Notes: generated by a model not told the origin, from the sequence alone. A stretch of DNA of 64,000 nucleotides from CAWKMN01 sp963850765 (GCA_963850765.1 CAWKMN010000009.1:186001-250000), one strand, 5' to 3'. Positions 1-9,494 are shown, counted from the first letter of the stretch. Numbers and translations: made by a program.

Positions 1-1033
1 GATCACGTCCGGAGCGTCAAAGTTTTGCAGCAGGGGCAGCACGTCGTATCCCTGCCCCGTCTGGAAGCCGGGCGCAAGCACGACTTGCAGCGCGCCGGTG
101 GGAGTGGGGCGCAGGCTGCCGGGGTAGAGGCGCACGCCCGACGCCATCACGGCGGGATCGAACGCGTCGGTCAGGCCGAGCGTGATCCCGACCTGCCGCT
201 GCAACTCCGCCTCGCGGAAGATCGCCAGACAGCGCGGCAAATAATCGAGCTCAACGGTCAATGTACCAGCTCCGTCAGGGCCGGGATCGAGGCTGGCGGG
301 GAGAAATTCCCATTGACCTATCGGCCGCGTTCCAGGCGTTCAGTTCCAGCGCGGCCAGATCGTTCTCCGCGCCGGGGAGCGCCGACACCAGAATGGTCAG
401 TTTGTCGGGCGTGGTGCCGATCTGCGCAAAGCTGTAGACGCGGCTGGCGAGCGCGTGGCCGGCGGGCAGCGTCGGCGGCATGGCCGTATCACAGGACCAC
501 CCGGCTGATGGGATATTCCCGGCCAGATAATCAGCGGGCGCAAGCGCGGTGATATGCACGCCAAATGACTCTGGCAGCGCGTCCGGTTCCGCGGTGATTT
601 CAATTCCGTCTGCCGCCACGCGGGGCGAATCGGCGGGCAGCGACACAAAGTCCAGCCCGTCCACCGTCTGCACCTCGACATCCGGTTCACTGCCGAAGTC
701 GTCTTCGTTCAGGCGTTCTTCGATCGTATCCCACAGGGAGAACGGCGGCAGATAGAGCGCCAGCGCGACCAGTGCCAGCACAATCAGCCCGATCGCCAGC
801 GCCGCCAGTGTCGAGCCGCGGAGACACCCGCGCCGCGCTCGCACCCTGGGCTGCGTGTTCGTCGGCTGCCTGGGCGGTGGCGGCTCCGAAAATCGGACCT
901 GAACGGGCGTCTGCGGGACCTGCCGGTGGGTTGCCTCCAGCCGCTCGGTGATGTCATCCGGCGTGGGGGGAACCGGGCGCAGTCGTTTTGCGCCTGGGGC
1001 GGGCCGCTGGTTGTCGGCTGGATCAAAGCTCAT
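1..1033 (-). CDS. membrane-anchored hypothetical protein, partial, one frameshift
   Basis: Unrecognised protein running off the left edge. The first ~70 residues are proline- and arginine-rich and cytoplasmic in style, followed by one membrane segment at about residues 72-95 (ending LALYLPPF) and then an extracellular domain of acidic, beta-like composition. The frame that starts at 1033 stops at 275, but from about 320 a second frame continues without a stop to base 1 (it begins GQWEFLPASL when one base near 319-323 is skipped), so the two halves are one gene with a +1 shift. The start is ATG at 1033 with a GGAG 11 bases upstream. The anchored-domain layout suggests a cell-surface or sensor protein; no family was recognised. 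Confidence 0.6.
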
Positions 1034-1068
1034 CGATTGAGCATCTCCGTATGGGTGATCGAATCAAA

Positions 1069-1410
1069 GCTTTCAGCTATCAGCATGATTCAGCGTTAAA
1101 GCCTATCCGTAAATGCCTGCATTCCGCAGGGGCGTATGGATGCAAGTGAACCAATCAGGCCGGAGATAACGCCCCTCACCCTGCCCTCTCCCCGGCCAAG
1201 CCAGGGAGAGGGTAAGAGGTGGCACTGTTCTCCCCCTCTCTAGCTCGGCTGGAGAGGGGGGTGGACCAAAGGTCGGAGGGGGGTGAGGCCCTTGCGTCCA
1301 TATCCGCGTTTACTTGCTAGACTGCATCAATCCGCCCCGGCCAAACCGAATTCCTGGATAGACGCTTGGCTTTTGTCTTTTGCTGACCGCTGACGGCTGA
1401 TAGCTGAACG
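1069..1410. repeat. intergenic repeat cassette bounded by GCNNTCA / GCTGANN heptads
   Basis: This gene-free stretch (1034-1413) is nearly all repeat. The left arm has period-7 units GCTTTCA GCTATCA at 1069-1082. The right arm is GCTGACC GCTGACG GCTGATA GCTGAAC at 1382-1409, the reverse complement of the same TCAGC class, and ends 4 bases before the stop codon of the next gene. Inside lie a diverged copy of the GTAGGGGCG element (GCAGGGGCGTATGGATGC at about 1126, GCATCAATCCGCCCC near 1325) and a double-hairpin core at 1171-1290 bounded by CCCCTCACC and GGGGTGAGGC. No gene or promoter was seen. Confidence 0.7.
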
Positions 1411-1413
1411 CTC

Positions 1414-3082
1414 TTATCGCAAACCGGCCAGCGAGTCACACGATGGGCAGCCGCCGCCAGGACGGATGATCGCGTAGCCCGCCATCGGATCGTCGCCGTA
1501 ATACGTGAAGTCCACGTTCCAGATGATCACGAGCCGGACCTTGCCGCTGCTGCGCGACAAACTCACGGCATCGCGCAACCACTGCGCCTGTTCGGCCACG
1601 GTGGTATCCGATCCCCAGGCGAAACTGCCGGGCAGCGGGCCTAACCCTTCCGGCGAGAGATAGCCCAGTTCGGTGAAGCACACCGGGCGCGCGCCGCCAA
1701 AAGCGCCATAGTAGGTGTTGACCATGCCCCAGAAGTAGCGGGTGAAATATTCACTGCGCGGATCGCCGCTGGTCTGGTTTGGACCGACGATGCCTTCGTT
1801 GTAATGCGCGCCGATGCAGTCCATATAGCGGGCCGCACCCGCCGCCGCCATCGCCCGCACATACACATCGTCGTTGCAGCCCTGCGCGGTACAGCCCGCC
1901 GCGCCAAAATAGCCCGTGGGAGCCAGCGCGCCGCTGATCACAGCCACGTTGGGATTTGCGGCCTTGATGGCGTTGTAGGCCGCGGCGAGAAGCTGCGTAT
2001 ACGCCCCGGCGTCGATCGAACCGGCGGCCCATTCGCGGTCAATATTCTGCTCGTTCCAGACTTCGATCGCATCCGGGCCAAGCGCGGCGACCTCGCCCAC
2101 GAAACGCGCGTATTCCTCGGCAAAACCGGGCTGCGTCACGTCGCCGGGATCACCGACGATGCCCAGCAGGACCTTAAAGCCGTTGGCGTGCGCCTGATCG
2201 ATCGCCCCAGCCGCGACGGCACCCGGCGTGCCGCGCTGGAAGCGGATCTGCCGCTTGGCCCACGTCATACCGGCGTAAGCCATCTTATCCGGGTAGGCGA
2301 AGCTCTCCACGTGGCCGCCCCAGCCAAAGCCGGCCAGACCCGGCCCACCGTAAACCGGCGCTGGGACCGACGGCTGCCTGCGCGTCAGTCGTTGTTTCGG
2401 CGGGAGCCGCGCCGGGCGTGGTGATCGTATCGGTGATCGGAAGCTGGCTGACATCGCCGGACGCCAGCTGGACATACGAGAAATAGACCCAACCATCCTG
2501 CTCACCGACCCGCACGAAAATCCACTCGATCGCGGGGTCGCGGCCCATCGCCAGAGCGGGCGTGCTGCCGCTGACGGTCAGGAGCGCGCGGTAGCCCGTG
2601 CCCGGCCCGGTGCGGACGTTCACGCCGGGTGAGACGGTCGCGGGGATGCCGGTGCCCTCTGGAAACGTCGCAGGAGGTGGCGCAACCGGCTCGGATGGTG
2701 CTTCGGCGGGCGCTTCAGCCGCGGGCGGATTTTCGACCGGCGTGCCCAAATCACCCGGCGCGGCGCGAGTTGGCAGGGTAGCGATGTTAAAACCGGCGCG
2801 AATGGTCAGATAATCGGCCAGCAGCCAGCCTTCCGATCCATCGGGCGCGTGCCCATACAGCCAGATCTCGCCGCCGGGCTGATCATCCTGGGCCAGCAGG
2901 GTGATCCCTGCGCCACGCGACAGCACCGTGACCACCGCATACTGGCTGCCAGGGCCGTAGCGCATATTCAGAACGTCCGGGCGGACGGTGGCATCGGGTT
3001 CCTGGGCCGCCGCGGGCAGGATGCCCAGAACCAGCGCGATCAGCAGCAGAACCCACCCTAGATGCAGTGCTCGATGAACCAT
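1414..3082 (-). CDS. exported SH3-domain / glycoside-hydrolase-like protein, one frameshift
   Basis: Secreted or surface protein of about 555 residues. It starts at ATG 3082 behind a strong GAGGAGG site, with a signal peptide of about 26 residues ending PAAAQ. Two bacterial SH3 domains follow (signatures NMRYGPGSQY near residue 39 and NVRTGPGTGY near 150). After a linker comes a TIM-barrel domain resembling glycoside hydrolases of the cellulase superfamily: EVWNEQN would carry the acid/base glutamate and FTELGY the nucleophile. The SH3 frame and the barrel frame join only if one base is skipped at about 2362-2380; the barrel frame has no plausible start of its own. Likely a cell-wall or polysaccharide hydrolase, but the substrate cannot be read from the sequence. 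Confidence 0.7.
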
Positions 3083-3253
3083 GATTATTCCTCCTCAAAC
3101 CGCAGTTTTTGCCCTTTTACACGTCCGACATAGCGTCGATAAGTGTGTCGATGGACAAAGTCAGGGTAGTGTAGCACGGGGGATCACCTTCTGCAAGGCA
3201 CGCCCCACGGGAAGAAACCGGGCGCGATCCTGACGGCGAGCAGACGGCAAGGG

Positions 3254-3834
3254 GCGGTTGGCGGTTAGTGGTTAGCCATTAGCCATTAGCGGTTAGCGGT
3301 TAGCGATTGTTCTCCTATCCTTGCCCATCGTTTTTGTCGGGGCTACCCACCGGGTCGCCCCTACGACAACAACGGTACCTGATTTCTTATGGGATGAGGC
3401 ATATTCCATAATTGATCGGGTAATGCGCTTTTCGTAGGGGCGTATTGATGCCGTTTAACAATTGAACGCGGATATACAAGTAACGGCCTCACCCCCCGGC
3501 CCCCTCTCCAGCCGAGCTAGAGAGGGGGAGCGCGGCGTCCCGCCCTGCTGTCCCGCATCAATCGCCCTGGCTGGAAGCCGGGCGAGAGGCGATTAACGTC
3601 GAGTCAGCTTCCAAACGGCATTTGCGGGACACTCGCCGGGTGAGGGGCGTTTAATCCGGCCCAATTTGTAAAACCGCATCAATACGCCCCTACAGAATAC
3701 CCGATCGATTTGCGGGAATGGAGGCAATTAACGTCACGGCGTCATGCTTCTCAAAACGTGCCTCTGAGAGGGGACCGGGGGGGTGAGGTAAAGCTAACGG
3801 CTAATCGCTAACCGCTAACCGCTAACCGCTAATA
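3254..3834. repeat. nested repeat cassette with eight-unit and six-unit heptad arms
   Basis: Fills most of the gap 3083-3828. The left arm (3254-3309) is eight consecutive 7-mers of form G(C/T)NNTT(A/G). The right arm (3793-3834) is six 7-mers GCTAANN, the inverted class, and contains the stop codon of the Dam gene at 3829-3831. Between them are a hairpin with GTCGGGGC/GCCCCTACGAC ends near 3336-3366, the 260-bp element at 3434-3693 and a GGGGTGAGG remnant near 3780. The remaining 3083-3253 carries only the presumed promoter region of the SH3 gene. Confidence 0.75.
3434..3693. mobile_element. MITE-like element with 18-bp terminal inverted repeats
   Basis: Begins GTAGGGGCGTATTGATGC and ends with its exact reverse complement GCATCAATACGCCCCTAC. 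Just inside the left end is GTTTAACAATTGAACGCGGA, shared almost exactly with the copy at 47362-47531. The interior is a CCTCACCCCCC...GGGTGAGGGG double-hairpin region with no coding capacity. No target-site duplication is evident. Non-autonomous mobility is inferred from the matching ends of the two copies. Confidence 0.65.
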
Positions 3835-4659
3835 ATTCATCACCACCACTTCGGGGATGGGCCCGCGCCCGTTCGCATCCGAATTAACCACCCGTTTCGC
3901 GCGGACAATCTCGATGCGGAAGTCACGGTACAGGTCGAGAATGAATTGGGTGTGCGAATTGCTGAGCATACACAGGCAGCCGCGATCGCTCAACTGCGCG
4001 AACGTTTCGGCCAGGGCACCCTGATCATCGCGCCCGAAATGATCGGAGGTATAGCCGGTGAAGCTCGCCGTGTGACTCACCGGGTCGTAGGGCGGATCAA
4101 AGTAGAAGAAGTCGCCGGGCCGGGCGAGGCTGACCATATCCCGGAAGTCCCGCTTTTCGAGACAGGTATGCTGCAAGGCGGCGCTGGCGGTGCGGAGCGC
4201 GTCCTCGTGGAAAATGCGCGGGCGCCGGTAGCTGCCGATCGGCACGTTGAACTGCCCCTGGTTGTTGACGCGGTACAGCCCGTTATAGCAGGTTTTGTTC
4301 AGGTAAATCATCCGCGCGGCCTGTTCCACGCTGGAGAGGGGCACGCCGCGCCGATCCAGGCTCCGCACGTGGTAATAATATTTTTTGTTGTGATTTTGCC
4401 GGTGCAGGGTTAGCAGCGTGATCAGATCGTCCACCTGATCGCGGACCACGCGGTAGGCGTTGACGAGATCCAGGTTATGGTCGAACAAAAAAGTCTGCTG
4501 GGGCAGCCGTGCATGGTTTTGCAGGTGAAAGAAAATCGCGCCGCCGCCGACGAACGGTTCGATATAGCGGTGGAATTCCGCCGGAAAGAGCGGTTCGAAC
4601 TGCGCGATAAGCTGCTGCTTCCCGCCCACCCATTTGAGAAATGGTTTTGAGATCACCAT
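3829..4659 (-). CDS. dam: Dam-family DNA adenine N6-methyltransferase (D12 class)
   Basis: Transfers a methyl group from S-adenosylmethionine to adenine; family members usually act on GATC. The 276 residues match the usual length. Visible motifs are FLKWVGGK at the N-terminus, the AdoMet loop PFVGGGAIFF at 35-44, NKTCYNGLYRVN at 121-132 and catalytic DPPY at 188-191 (motif IV). No restriction nuclease lies beside it, so it is probably an orphan methylase for regulation or repair; an unusually high GATC density in the window fits this but does not prove it. The stop codon lies inside a heptad repeat array. Start ATG 4659 gives MVISKPFLKWVGGK, the expected N-terminus. Confidence 0.9.
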   Translation of the reverse strand: MVISKPFLKWVGGKQQLIAQFEPLFPAEFHRYIEPFVGGGAIFFHLQNHARLPQQTFLFDHNLDLVNAYRVVRDQVDDLITLLTLHRQNHNKKYYYHVRSLDRRGVPLSSVEQAARMIYLNKTCYNGLYRVNNQGQFNVPIGSYRRPRIFHEDALRTASAALQHTCLEKRDFRDMVSLARPGDFFYFDPPYDPVSHTASFTGYTSDHFGRDDQGALAETFAQLSDRGCLCMLSNSHTQFILDLYRDFRIEIVRAKRVVNSDANGRGPIPEVVVMNY

Positions 4660-4815
4660 GTTGTCGCTGACTCGCTGTGTCTGACTGCCGCACCGCGCAC
4701 CCGCTGGATCGTGCTGCCAGGATGATAGTCTGGGTCCGCGCCCTCCGCAACTGGTTGTTGGCGGCGGTCGATGCGCCGGATCATTACCTGCTCACCGCGC
4801 GGCGAGATTGAGCGG

Positions 4816-5190
4816 CTACCCCACCAGCCAGCGCACCGCCAGCGCCGCCAGCGCGATCCACAGCAGCACCACCACCCCCGCCGCGATCCAGTTCACCGGC
4901 GCGCCGTTGACCATCCGCACCTGGGCCTTCTGGCGGCTTTCGGCCATCACCTCGGCCGGGATCATCCGCAGGGCGATCCAGATGCCCAATGGGATCAGGA
5001 TGAGATCATCCACGTAACCAAGCACCGGGATCGGATCGGGGATCAGATCGATCGGGCTGAACGCATACGCCACCACGACCGCCGCCCACAGTCGCCCATA
5101 CCATGGCACGCGCGGATCGCGGTAGGCGAGATAGAGCGCGTAGAGTTCGGTCTTCAACTGCTGGACACGATTTTTCCATGATTCAAACAT
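4816..5190 (-). CDS. DUF1232 (YkvA-like) membrane protein
   Basis: A 124-residue protein with the DUF1232 signature SPIDLIPDPIPVLGYVDDL at about residues 46-64, within a hydrophobic helical segment, and a second membrane helix at the C-terminus (about 100-122). Family function is unknown; members are small inner-membrane proteins. The N-terminal 25 residues are amphipathic (MFESWKNRVQQLKTELY). It is transcribed away from the following repeat region and shares no obvious operon with the Dam gene 157 bases away. The 4660-4815 gap shows nothing recognisable. Confidence 0.8.
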   Translation of the reverse strand: MFESWKNRVQQLKTELYALYLAYRDPRVPWYGRLWAAVVVAYAFSPIDLIPDPIPVLGYVDDLILIPLGIWIALRMIPAEVMAESRQKAQVRMVNGAPVNWIAAGVVVLLWIALAALAVRWLVG

Positions 5191-5226
5191 GCGTGTGACT
5201 CCTGAGAGAGTGTTTGCTATAAGCGA

Positions 5227-5318
5227 TTTTACCCCTCCCTAAATCCCTCCCCGTAAACGGAGAGGGACTTGACACGCTCCCCTCTCTGGCTGTGCTGGAG
5301 AGGGGGTTGGGGGTGAGA
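5227..5318. repeat. palindromic double-hairpin element, TTTACCCCT type
   Basis: Begins TTTTACCCCTCCCTAAATCC and contains CCCGTAAACGGAGAGGG followed by CCCCTCTC...GAGAGGGGG, two consecutive hairpins, ending GGGGGTGAG. It is a hybrid of the two end types seen elsewhere in the window (TTTACCCCT on the left, GGTGAG on the right). It occupies the 5' side of the gap 5191-5528. Confidence 0.65.
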
Positions 5319-5397
5319 CCGAACGGGTATAAACCCTCGTAGCGTGCCCGATCCCCGCGAAACGCCAAAACATGCTAGACTCTTGGCAAAGATCAAG

Positions 5398-5512
5398 TTG
5401 TCAGTTGTTAGTTGTTGGTTATTAGTTCACGCAATGCGGGCGATGGTGCCGCTTGACTGGCTACTGAAAACTGACAACCAAGAACTAACAACTAAAACCA
5501 ATCACTAATCAC
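5398..5512. repeat. inverted pair of period-7 arrays (TTNTTAG / CTAACAA)
   Basis: Left arm TTGTCAG TTGTTAG TTGTTGG TTATTAG (5398-5425). Right arm CTGAAAA CTGACAA CCAAGAA CTAACAA followed by CTAAAAC and CTAATCA units (5464-5512). The arms are reverse complements in class, with a 38-base unique centre. The right arm ends 17 bases before the next start codon. Confidence 0.65.
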
Positions 5513-5528
5513 TCTTTGGGAGCGTGGT

Positions 5529-8083
5529 GTGATGCAATTCTATCCTGGACTTTCGCGGTTCGCCGCCCTGCTGATGCTGGTGATCGGGACCCTGGGTAGT
5601 GACGCGGCCCGTGTCCGCCCAGGAGCCGGATCCGCCGGTCGAAGAGCTGGCGCTGCGCACCCATACCCAGAATATTCGGGCGCACAGTTACACGGCGTGG
5701 ATCGGTGGGCTGATGGGCGATTTCACGCAGGCCGCGCCGATTACGGCAGTGGGTGAAAAGCTGGACCGCTGGACGCTCGCCGGCCTCGAAGGGGATGTGG
5801 ACCTCCGCGCCGCGGACCTCACGCGGCCCGTGCTGCTCAACTTCTGGGCGTCGTGGTGTCCGCCGTGCGTGCTTGAGTTCCCTCATCTGGTCAATGTGGC
5901 GCTGTCGTCCGATCAGCACAATTTTGACGTCGTGTTTGTCAACGTGTGGGACGAGCGGACCTCCGCCCGGATCTATCTGGACGGGTATTCCAGCGACATC
6001 TACACCGTGCTCGACGAGGGCGACCGGCTGGCCGAGCAGGCGAGCATCTTCTCGATCCCGACGAGTCTGCTGCTCGACACCGATGGGACCGTGCTGGTCG
6101 CGCATGTCGGCATCGTGACGCCGACGGTCACGGCCTTTCTGGACGCCGTCGCCGCCAACCCGGGCGAGGGTGACTTCGTGGCGAGTGATCATCAGGTCAC
6201 GCCGCAGGCCGTGCTGCTGCCTGTCGAAGCCGAAACCGCCGCGCCGATCGCGATCGGGGAGTCGGCCACGGGCACGCTCACTGAGGCAGATTTTCAACAC
6301 GCCTATCGTTTTGAGGGCAGCGCGGACGAATCGATCGAGATCAGCCTGGAGGCCGACGGCTCGACGCTGGATCCGTATGTCGTGCTGATGACCGCCGATG
6401 GCGATCGCATCGCGGAAAACGACGACATCAGCCCCGGCGTGATCCAGGACTCCAATCTGGTCGTGCCGCTGCCGGATGATGGCGTGTATCTGGTGGTCGC
6501 CACCCGCTTTTTAGAGGCGGAAGGTTTCACCACGGGCGCGTACCGGCTGACCGTGCGTTCCGGGCCGGAAGAAGCCGCGCCGCCGGATACGGCTACGGCG
6601 GCTGAAGGCGGCACCTTTGCCTATGGCGAGACGGTCACAGGCACGCTCAGACGACGAGCATTATGAGGATCGCTGGCTGTTCGAAGGACAGCAGGGCGAC
6701 GTGATCACGCTGAATATGGAGCGCGTTACGGACGAACTGGGCGGGCTGGACGGTTACCTGATTCTGCGGGGGCCGGACGGCACGATGCTGATCGAGGCGG
6801 ACGACTCCGCCAGCAGCGTCATGCCCGCGCTGGACGCCTATGAACTCCCCGCGGATGGCACGTATACCGTGGTGGCGACGCGCTTTGGCTTCGCGAACGG
6901 TTTTTCGGCGGGCGAGTATCCGCTGACGCTCGACAAGCAGGGCGTGGTCAGCACTCCCGCCGAGCCGCCGACAGGCGAATCGGCCGCGATCACCTGGCTG
7001 CCCTCCGGCGCGCTGCCGCCCGGTCTGCACTGGATCACGTATAACAACCCGATGACGGGCACGATCGCGCGCGATAATGTGGACGACTGGACGATCTTTC
7101 GCGGGCGCGCCGGGGACGTGATCTCGGTCCGCATGGAAGGCACCTCCGGCGATCTCGACCCGTTCCTGATCCTGACCGACGCGAACGGCATCGAACTGGC
7201 ACGCAATGACGACGCCGCCGCCGAGTCGAAAGACGCCGGAATCACCGCTTTCGCGCTGCCCACGACCGACACCTACCTGATCCGCGCCACCCGCTACGGT
7301 TTCGAGAACGGCCCATCGAGCGGCGATTACACGCTGGTGATCGAGACGGACGCGGAGCCGGTCGAGCCGCTGACGCTGGACCCGATCGCGCAGATGGATT
7401 ACCGCCAGCCGATGACCGGCTCGATGAATCTGGACGAGTCGCGGGACCGCTACACGTTCGTCTCACCGGGCGGGGAATGGATCACGATCAGCGTGCGGCG
7501 CACCGGCGGCGATCTGGACCCGGCGCTGGCGCTGCTCGACCCGGACGGCAGCGAGATCGCGGTCAGCCGGTCGTGGGGCAGGGAGGATCAGGGCGAGGCG
7601 CGGATCGCGCAGGTGCAGCTTCCCGAAAAGGGTGTGTATAGAATTGACGTGATCCTCGAAGACCTGACCACCAGCGGCGAGTACGAGTTGATTGTGCTGC
7701 CCGCGCCGTCTGGTGACGTCGATCCGGGCTCGTTTGTGCCCGCGGAAGGGCTGGACGTGGAGTTAGTCCTGATTTGGGCGTCGGACGCCGATCTCAATCT
7801 GGATGGGTCCGCGCTGCCCGGCGGCGAAACGACCGCCCGCGCGAACGATTACTGCGGCACGATGAACTACACGCCCGTCGAGCGCTGGACATGGGCGGAA
7901 GGATCCGCGCCGCCCGGCGTATACCCGGTGGTCATCACCTACAACCTCAACTGTGACAGCGAGAACGCGCCGGTATCGTTCATCCTGGCGGTGGCGGTAC
8001 GCGGTGAGGTGGTCGATCTGATGGGCGGGAGTCTGGCGGGCGAGGGCGATACGTACACGACGTGGGTGGAGGTGGGGCCGTAG
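5529..8083 (+). CDS. secreted thioredoxin-like protein with PPC repeats, two frameshifts
   Basis: About 850 residues across three frames. The signal peptide (MMQFYPGLSRFAALLMLVI...) starts at 5529 and must skip one base near 5596-5600 to reach VSAQEPDPP. Next is a TlpA/ResA-type thioredoxin fold with FWASWCPPC as redox centre, so a thiol-disulfide role outside the membrane is likely. Then come PPC-like beta-sandwich repeats, each with DxxDPYVVL or LDPFLIL-type strands followed by a GxYxLxV strand. A second +1 shift near 6647-6651 joins GETVTGTL to DDEHYEDRW. The last ~120 residues are a different beta-rich domain with paired cysteines (NDYCGTMNY, YNLNCDSE). A thioredoxin-PPC fusion is uncommon; substrates are unknown. 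Confidence 0.7.
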
Positions 8084-8330
8084 ATGACAGCCTCACCCCA
8101 AACCCCTCTCCATGTGATGGAGAGGGGCTTCATTCCCGACCTGCTCCCCCTCTCCACACGCGGAGAGGGGACTTGTTGGGCGGGTTTGTTAACCCGCCCC
8201 TACAGACGTGTCTCAATAACCGTATGTAGAAGTATAAATTCGTAGCCCTGCCCGAAAAACTGGCAACCCAAGGGTTGCCCCTACAAATCCCCTCTCCATC
8301 CCATGGAGAGGGTCAGGGGGTGAGGCCGGC
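8084..8330. repeat. three short palindromic repeats in the gap before the HNH gene
   Basis: Contains a GCCTCACCCC double hairpin at about 8091-8172, a GGGCGGGTTTGTTAACCCGC palindrome ending CCCCTAC at 8178-8203, an AACCCAAGGGTTGCCCCTAC hairpin at about 8266-8285, and a second CCCTCTCC...GGTGAGGCC piece at 8288-8325. The rest of the gap to 8507 shows nothing coding. Confidence 0.6.
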
Positions 8331-8507
8331 GATTTCTTGGTGTTTATTCACAAACCGCACGAATAGACCCTTCTTGTGCCATGGTCCATTCTGACCCTTT
8401 ATCAGCTGTTCGCGCTGTGATAAACTGGTAATCATCTCACAAGGGATGAAGCTCTGGAGGGAACGACAAAGACGGTACGACACCTGTTACCCTATTGTGA
8501 AATTGGG

Positions 8508-8513
8508 TATAAT
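8508..8513 (+). promoter_or_regulatory. candidate -10 box for the HNH gene
   Basis: A perfect TATAAT lies 35 bases before the proposed ATG at 8549. The -35 region (TGTTAC at 8485-8490, 17-bp spacing) is weak. It would give a short leader. Confidence 0.45.
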
Positions 8514-8548
8514 ACACGTAGCCGTCCAAGTGTTTGAAAGTGGCTGTT

Positions 8549-9094
8549 ATGCTCGAAGGGCGAGTGTTACTCCTCAACGGCGGCACGTGGGAGCCGCTGA
8601 CTGTGCTCAGCATTCCGCGTGCAATCAACCTACTCCTGTCCGGCAAAGCGGTCGTGGTCGAAGAATCGGGTCGCTTCCTGCGGACGGTGCGCGATAAGTT
8701 CCCGGTCCCCTCGGTTATTGCCTTGCGCCATTTCATCAATGTGCCGCGCCGCCACGCGCAGTGGAGCCGCCAGGGCATCCTGGCCCGTGACAACTACACG
8801 TGTATCTACTGCGGCATCAAGGTGGGCGATCTCTTCAATGGGAAGCCTATCACGCGGCGTGACCTGACGGTGGATCACATCCTGCCCGTTTCACGCGGGG
8901 GGAAAAACACGTGGTCGAACACCGCCTGCGCGTGCTTCGCGTGCAATCACCGCAAGGGCAACCGGCTCCCCGGCGAGGCCGGTCTGAAACTCCGTTGGGA
9001 GCCGAAGATCCCGCGCACCAGCTATCTCGTGATCGAGATGGGCAGCGGGCCGGACTCGTGGAAGCGCTACATCGAAATCGGGCAAACCCGGTAG
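8549..9094 (+). CDS. HNH endonuclease family protein
   Basis: A 181-residue HNH nuclease of the small bacterial type whose members begin VLLLN...WEPL. It reads MLEGRVLLLNGGTWEPLTVL, then the HNH zinc-finger domain with CIYCG, the DHILPVSRGGKNTWSN core (catalytic His in VDHILP) and the second CFACN pair, so both zinc-binding CxxC motifs and the HNH residues are present. ATG 8549 is chosen because GAAAG lies 8 bases upstream and the N-terminus matches the family; an in-frame TTG at 8534 would add five residues. Such HNH proteins are often solitary, and the substrate is unknown. Confidence 0.85.
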   Translation: MLEGRVLLLNGGTWEPLTVLSIPRAINLLLSGKAVVVEESGRFLRTVRDKFPVPSVIALRHFINVPRRHAQWSRQGILARDNYTCIYCGIKVGDLFNGKPITRRDLTVDHILPVSRGGKNTWSNTACACFACNHRKGNRLPGEAGLKLRWEPKIPRTSYLVIEMGSGPDSWKRYIEIGQTR

Positions 9095-9124
9095 CCGCCG
9101 TCCAATCAGGATCCTGATGCTTAC

Positions 9125-9149
9125 CCAGGGGCGCTCAACACGCCCCTGG
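9125..9149. terminator. hairpin after the HNH gene
   Basis: CCAGGGGCG and CGCCCCTGG form a perfect 9-bp stem with a 7-base loop, 30 bases after the HNH stop. There is no T-run on either side, so intrinsic termination is uncertain. Confidence 0.35.
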
Positions 9150-9176
9150 TGGAATACCCTTCTCTCTGCACCTCTC

Positions 9177-9204
9177 TTTACAGACGACGCGATTCTGCTA
9201 TACT
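9177..9204 (+). promoter_or_regulatory. sigma-70-type promoter for the histidine leader / arsC / hisS
   Basis: TTTACA at 9177-9182 and TATACT at 9199-9204 with 16-bp spacing. Transcription would start near 9211, directly ahead of the leader peptide ribosome site. Confidence 0.6.
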
Positions 9205-9232
9205 TGAAACAGTTCCATTTGAGGAGTTGATC

Positions 9233-9271
9233 ATGTCGCTGCACCATCATCCTACGTTCCAGAGGCGATAA
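9233..9271 (+). CDS. candidate histidine leader peptide MSLHHHPTFQRR
   Basis: A 12-residue ORF with three consecutive His codons (CAC CAT CAT at 9242-9250). It has an excellent GAGGAG site at 9221-9226 spaced 6 bases from ATG, a promoter about 30 bases upstream and an intrinsic terminator 26 bases downstream. The next long genes are arsC and histidyl-tRNA synthetase. Bases 9241-9247 (GCACCAT, covering the first two His codons) can pair with GTGGTGC at 9281-9287. If a stalled ribosome blocks this, GTGGTG can instead pair with CGCCAC at 9312-9317, inside the terminator. That is the logic of his-type attenuation; three His codons is fewer than in the enterobacterial his leader. Confidence 0.55.
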   Translation: MSLHHHPTFQRR

Positions 9272-9296
9272 ACCGGGCGAGTGGTGCGCGTGCGTC

Positions 9297-9326
9297 AAAG
9301 CGTGGACAGGTCGCCACGCTTTTTTT
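9297..9326 (+). terminator. intrinsic terminator / attenuator
   Basis: AAAGCGTGG (9297-9305) pairs with CCACGCTTT (9314-9322) over an 8-base loop and runs into seven T at 9320-9326. It sits just after a short leader ORF rather than after a full gene, which favours attenuation. Confidence 0.75.
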
Positions 9327-9367
9327 GTGCCTGGGGATGGACAAGGGTTTATCGGCGTCAAGCAAAG

Positions 9368-9468
9368 GCCTCACCCCCTTTATCCCCCTCTCCAGCCGAG
9401 CTAGAGAGGGGGAAACGCGGCCTGGCTCCCCTCTCCATCTTGGATGGAGAGGGGCCGGGGGTGAGGCC
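9368..9468. repeat. double-hairpin element, CCTCACCCC type
   Basis: 101 bp from GGCCTCACCCC to GGGGGTGAGGCC. The interior holds CCCCCTCTCCAGCCGAGCTA joined to GAGAGGGGG and CCCCTCTCCATC...GATGGAGAGGGG. It lies between the attenuator and arsC, so read-through transcripts would carry both hairpins. Confidence 0.7.
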
Positions 9469-9494
9469 AACAACGCAGACTAAAGGATAATGAT

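Noticed and set aside
275..552. Long reading frame on the plus strand over the first gene
   Set aside because: It is a high-GC shadow: arginine-rich, no domain pattern, while the opposite strand encodes a plausible membrane protein.
3254..3309. Telomere-like or origin iteron array
   Set aside because: The TTAGC-like units recall telomeres or iterons, but the sequence is a chromosomal gap without dnaA, rep or end structure, and many such arrays are scattered.
3254..3834. CRISPR array
   Set aside because: Steps are 7 bases with no spacers of 30 or more bases and no cas genes nearby.
5596..5600. Programmed +1 frameshift in the thioredoxin-PPC gene
   Set aside because: Similar shifts occur throughout the window without a common motif, so sequence error is the simpler explanation.
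9281..9326. T-box riboswitch ahead of hisS
   Set aside because: No T-box consensus (TGGNACCGCG) or specifier stem was seen; the leader peptide with His codons fits attenuation better.
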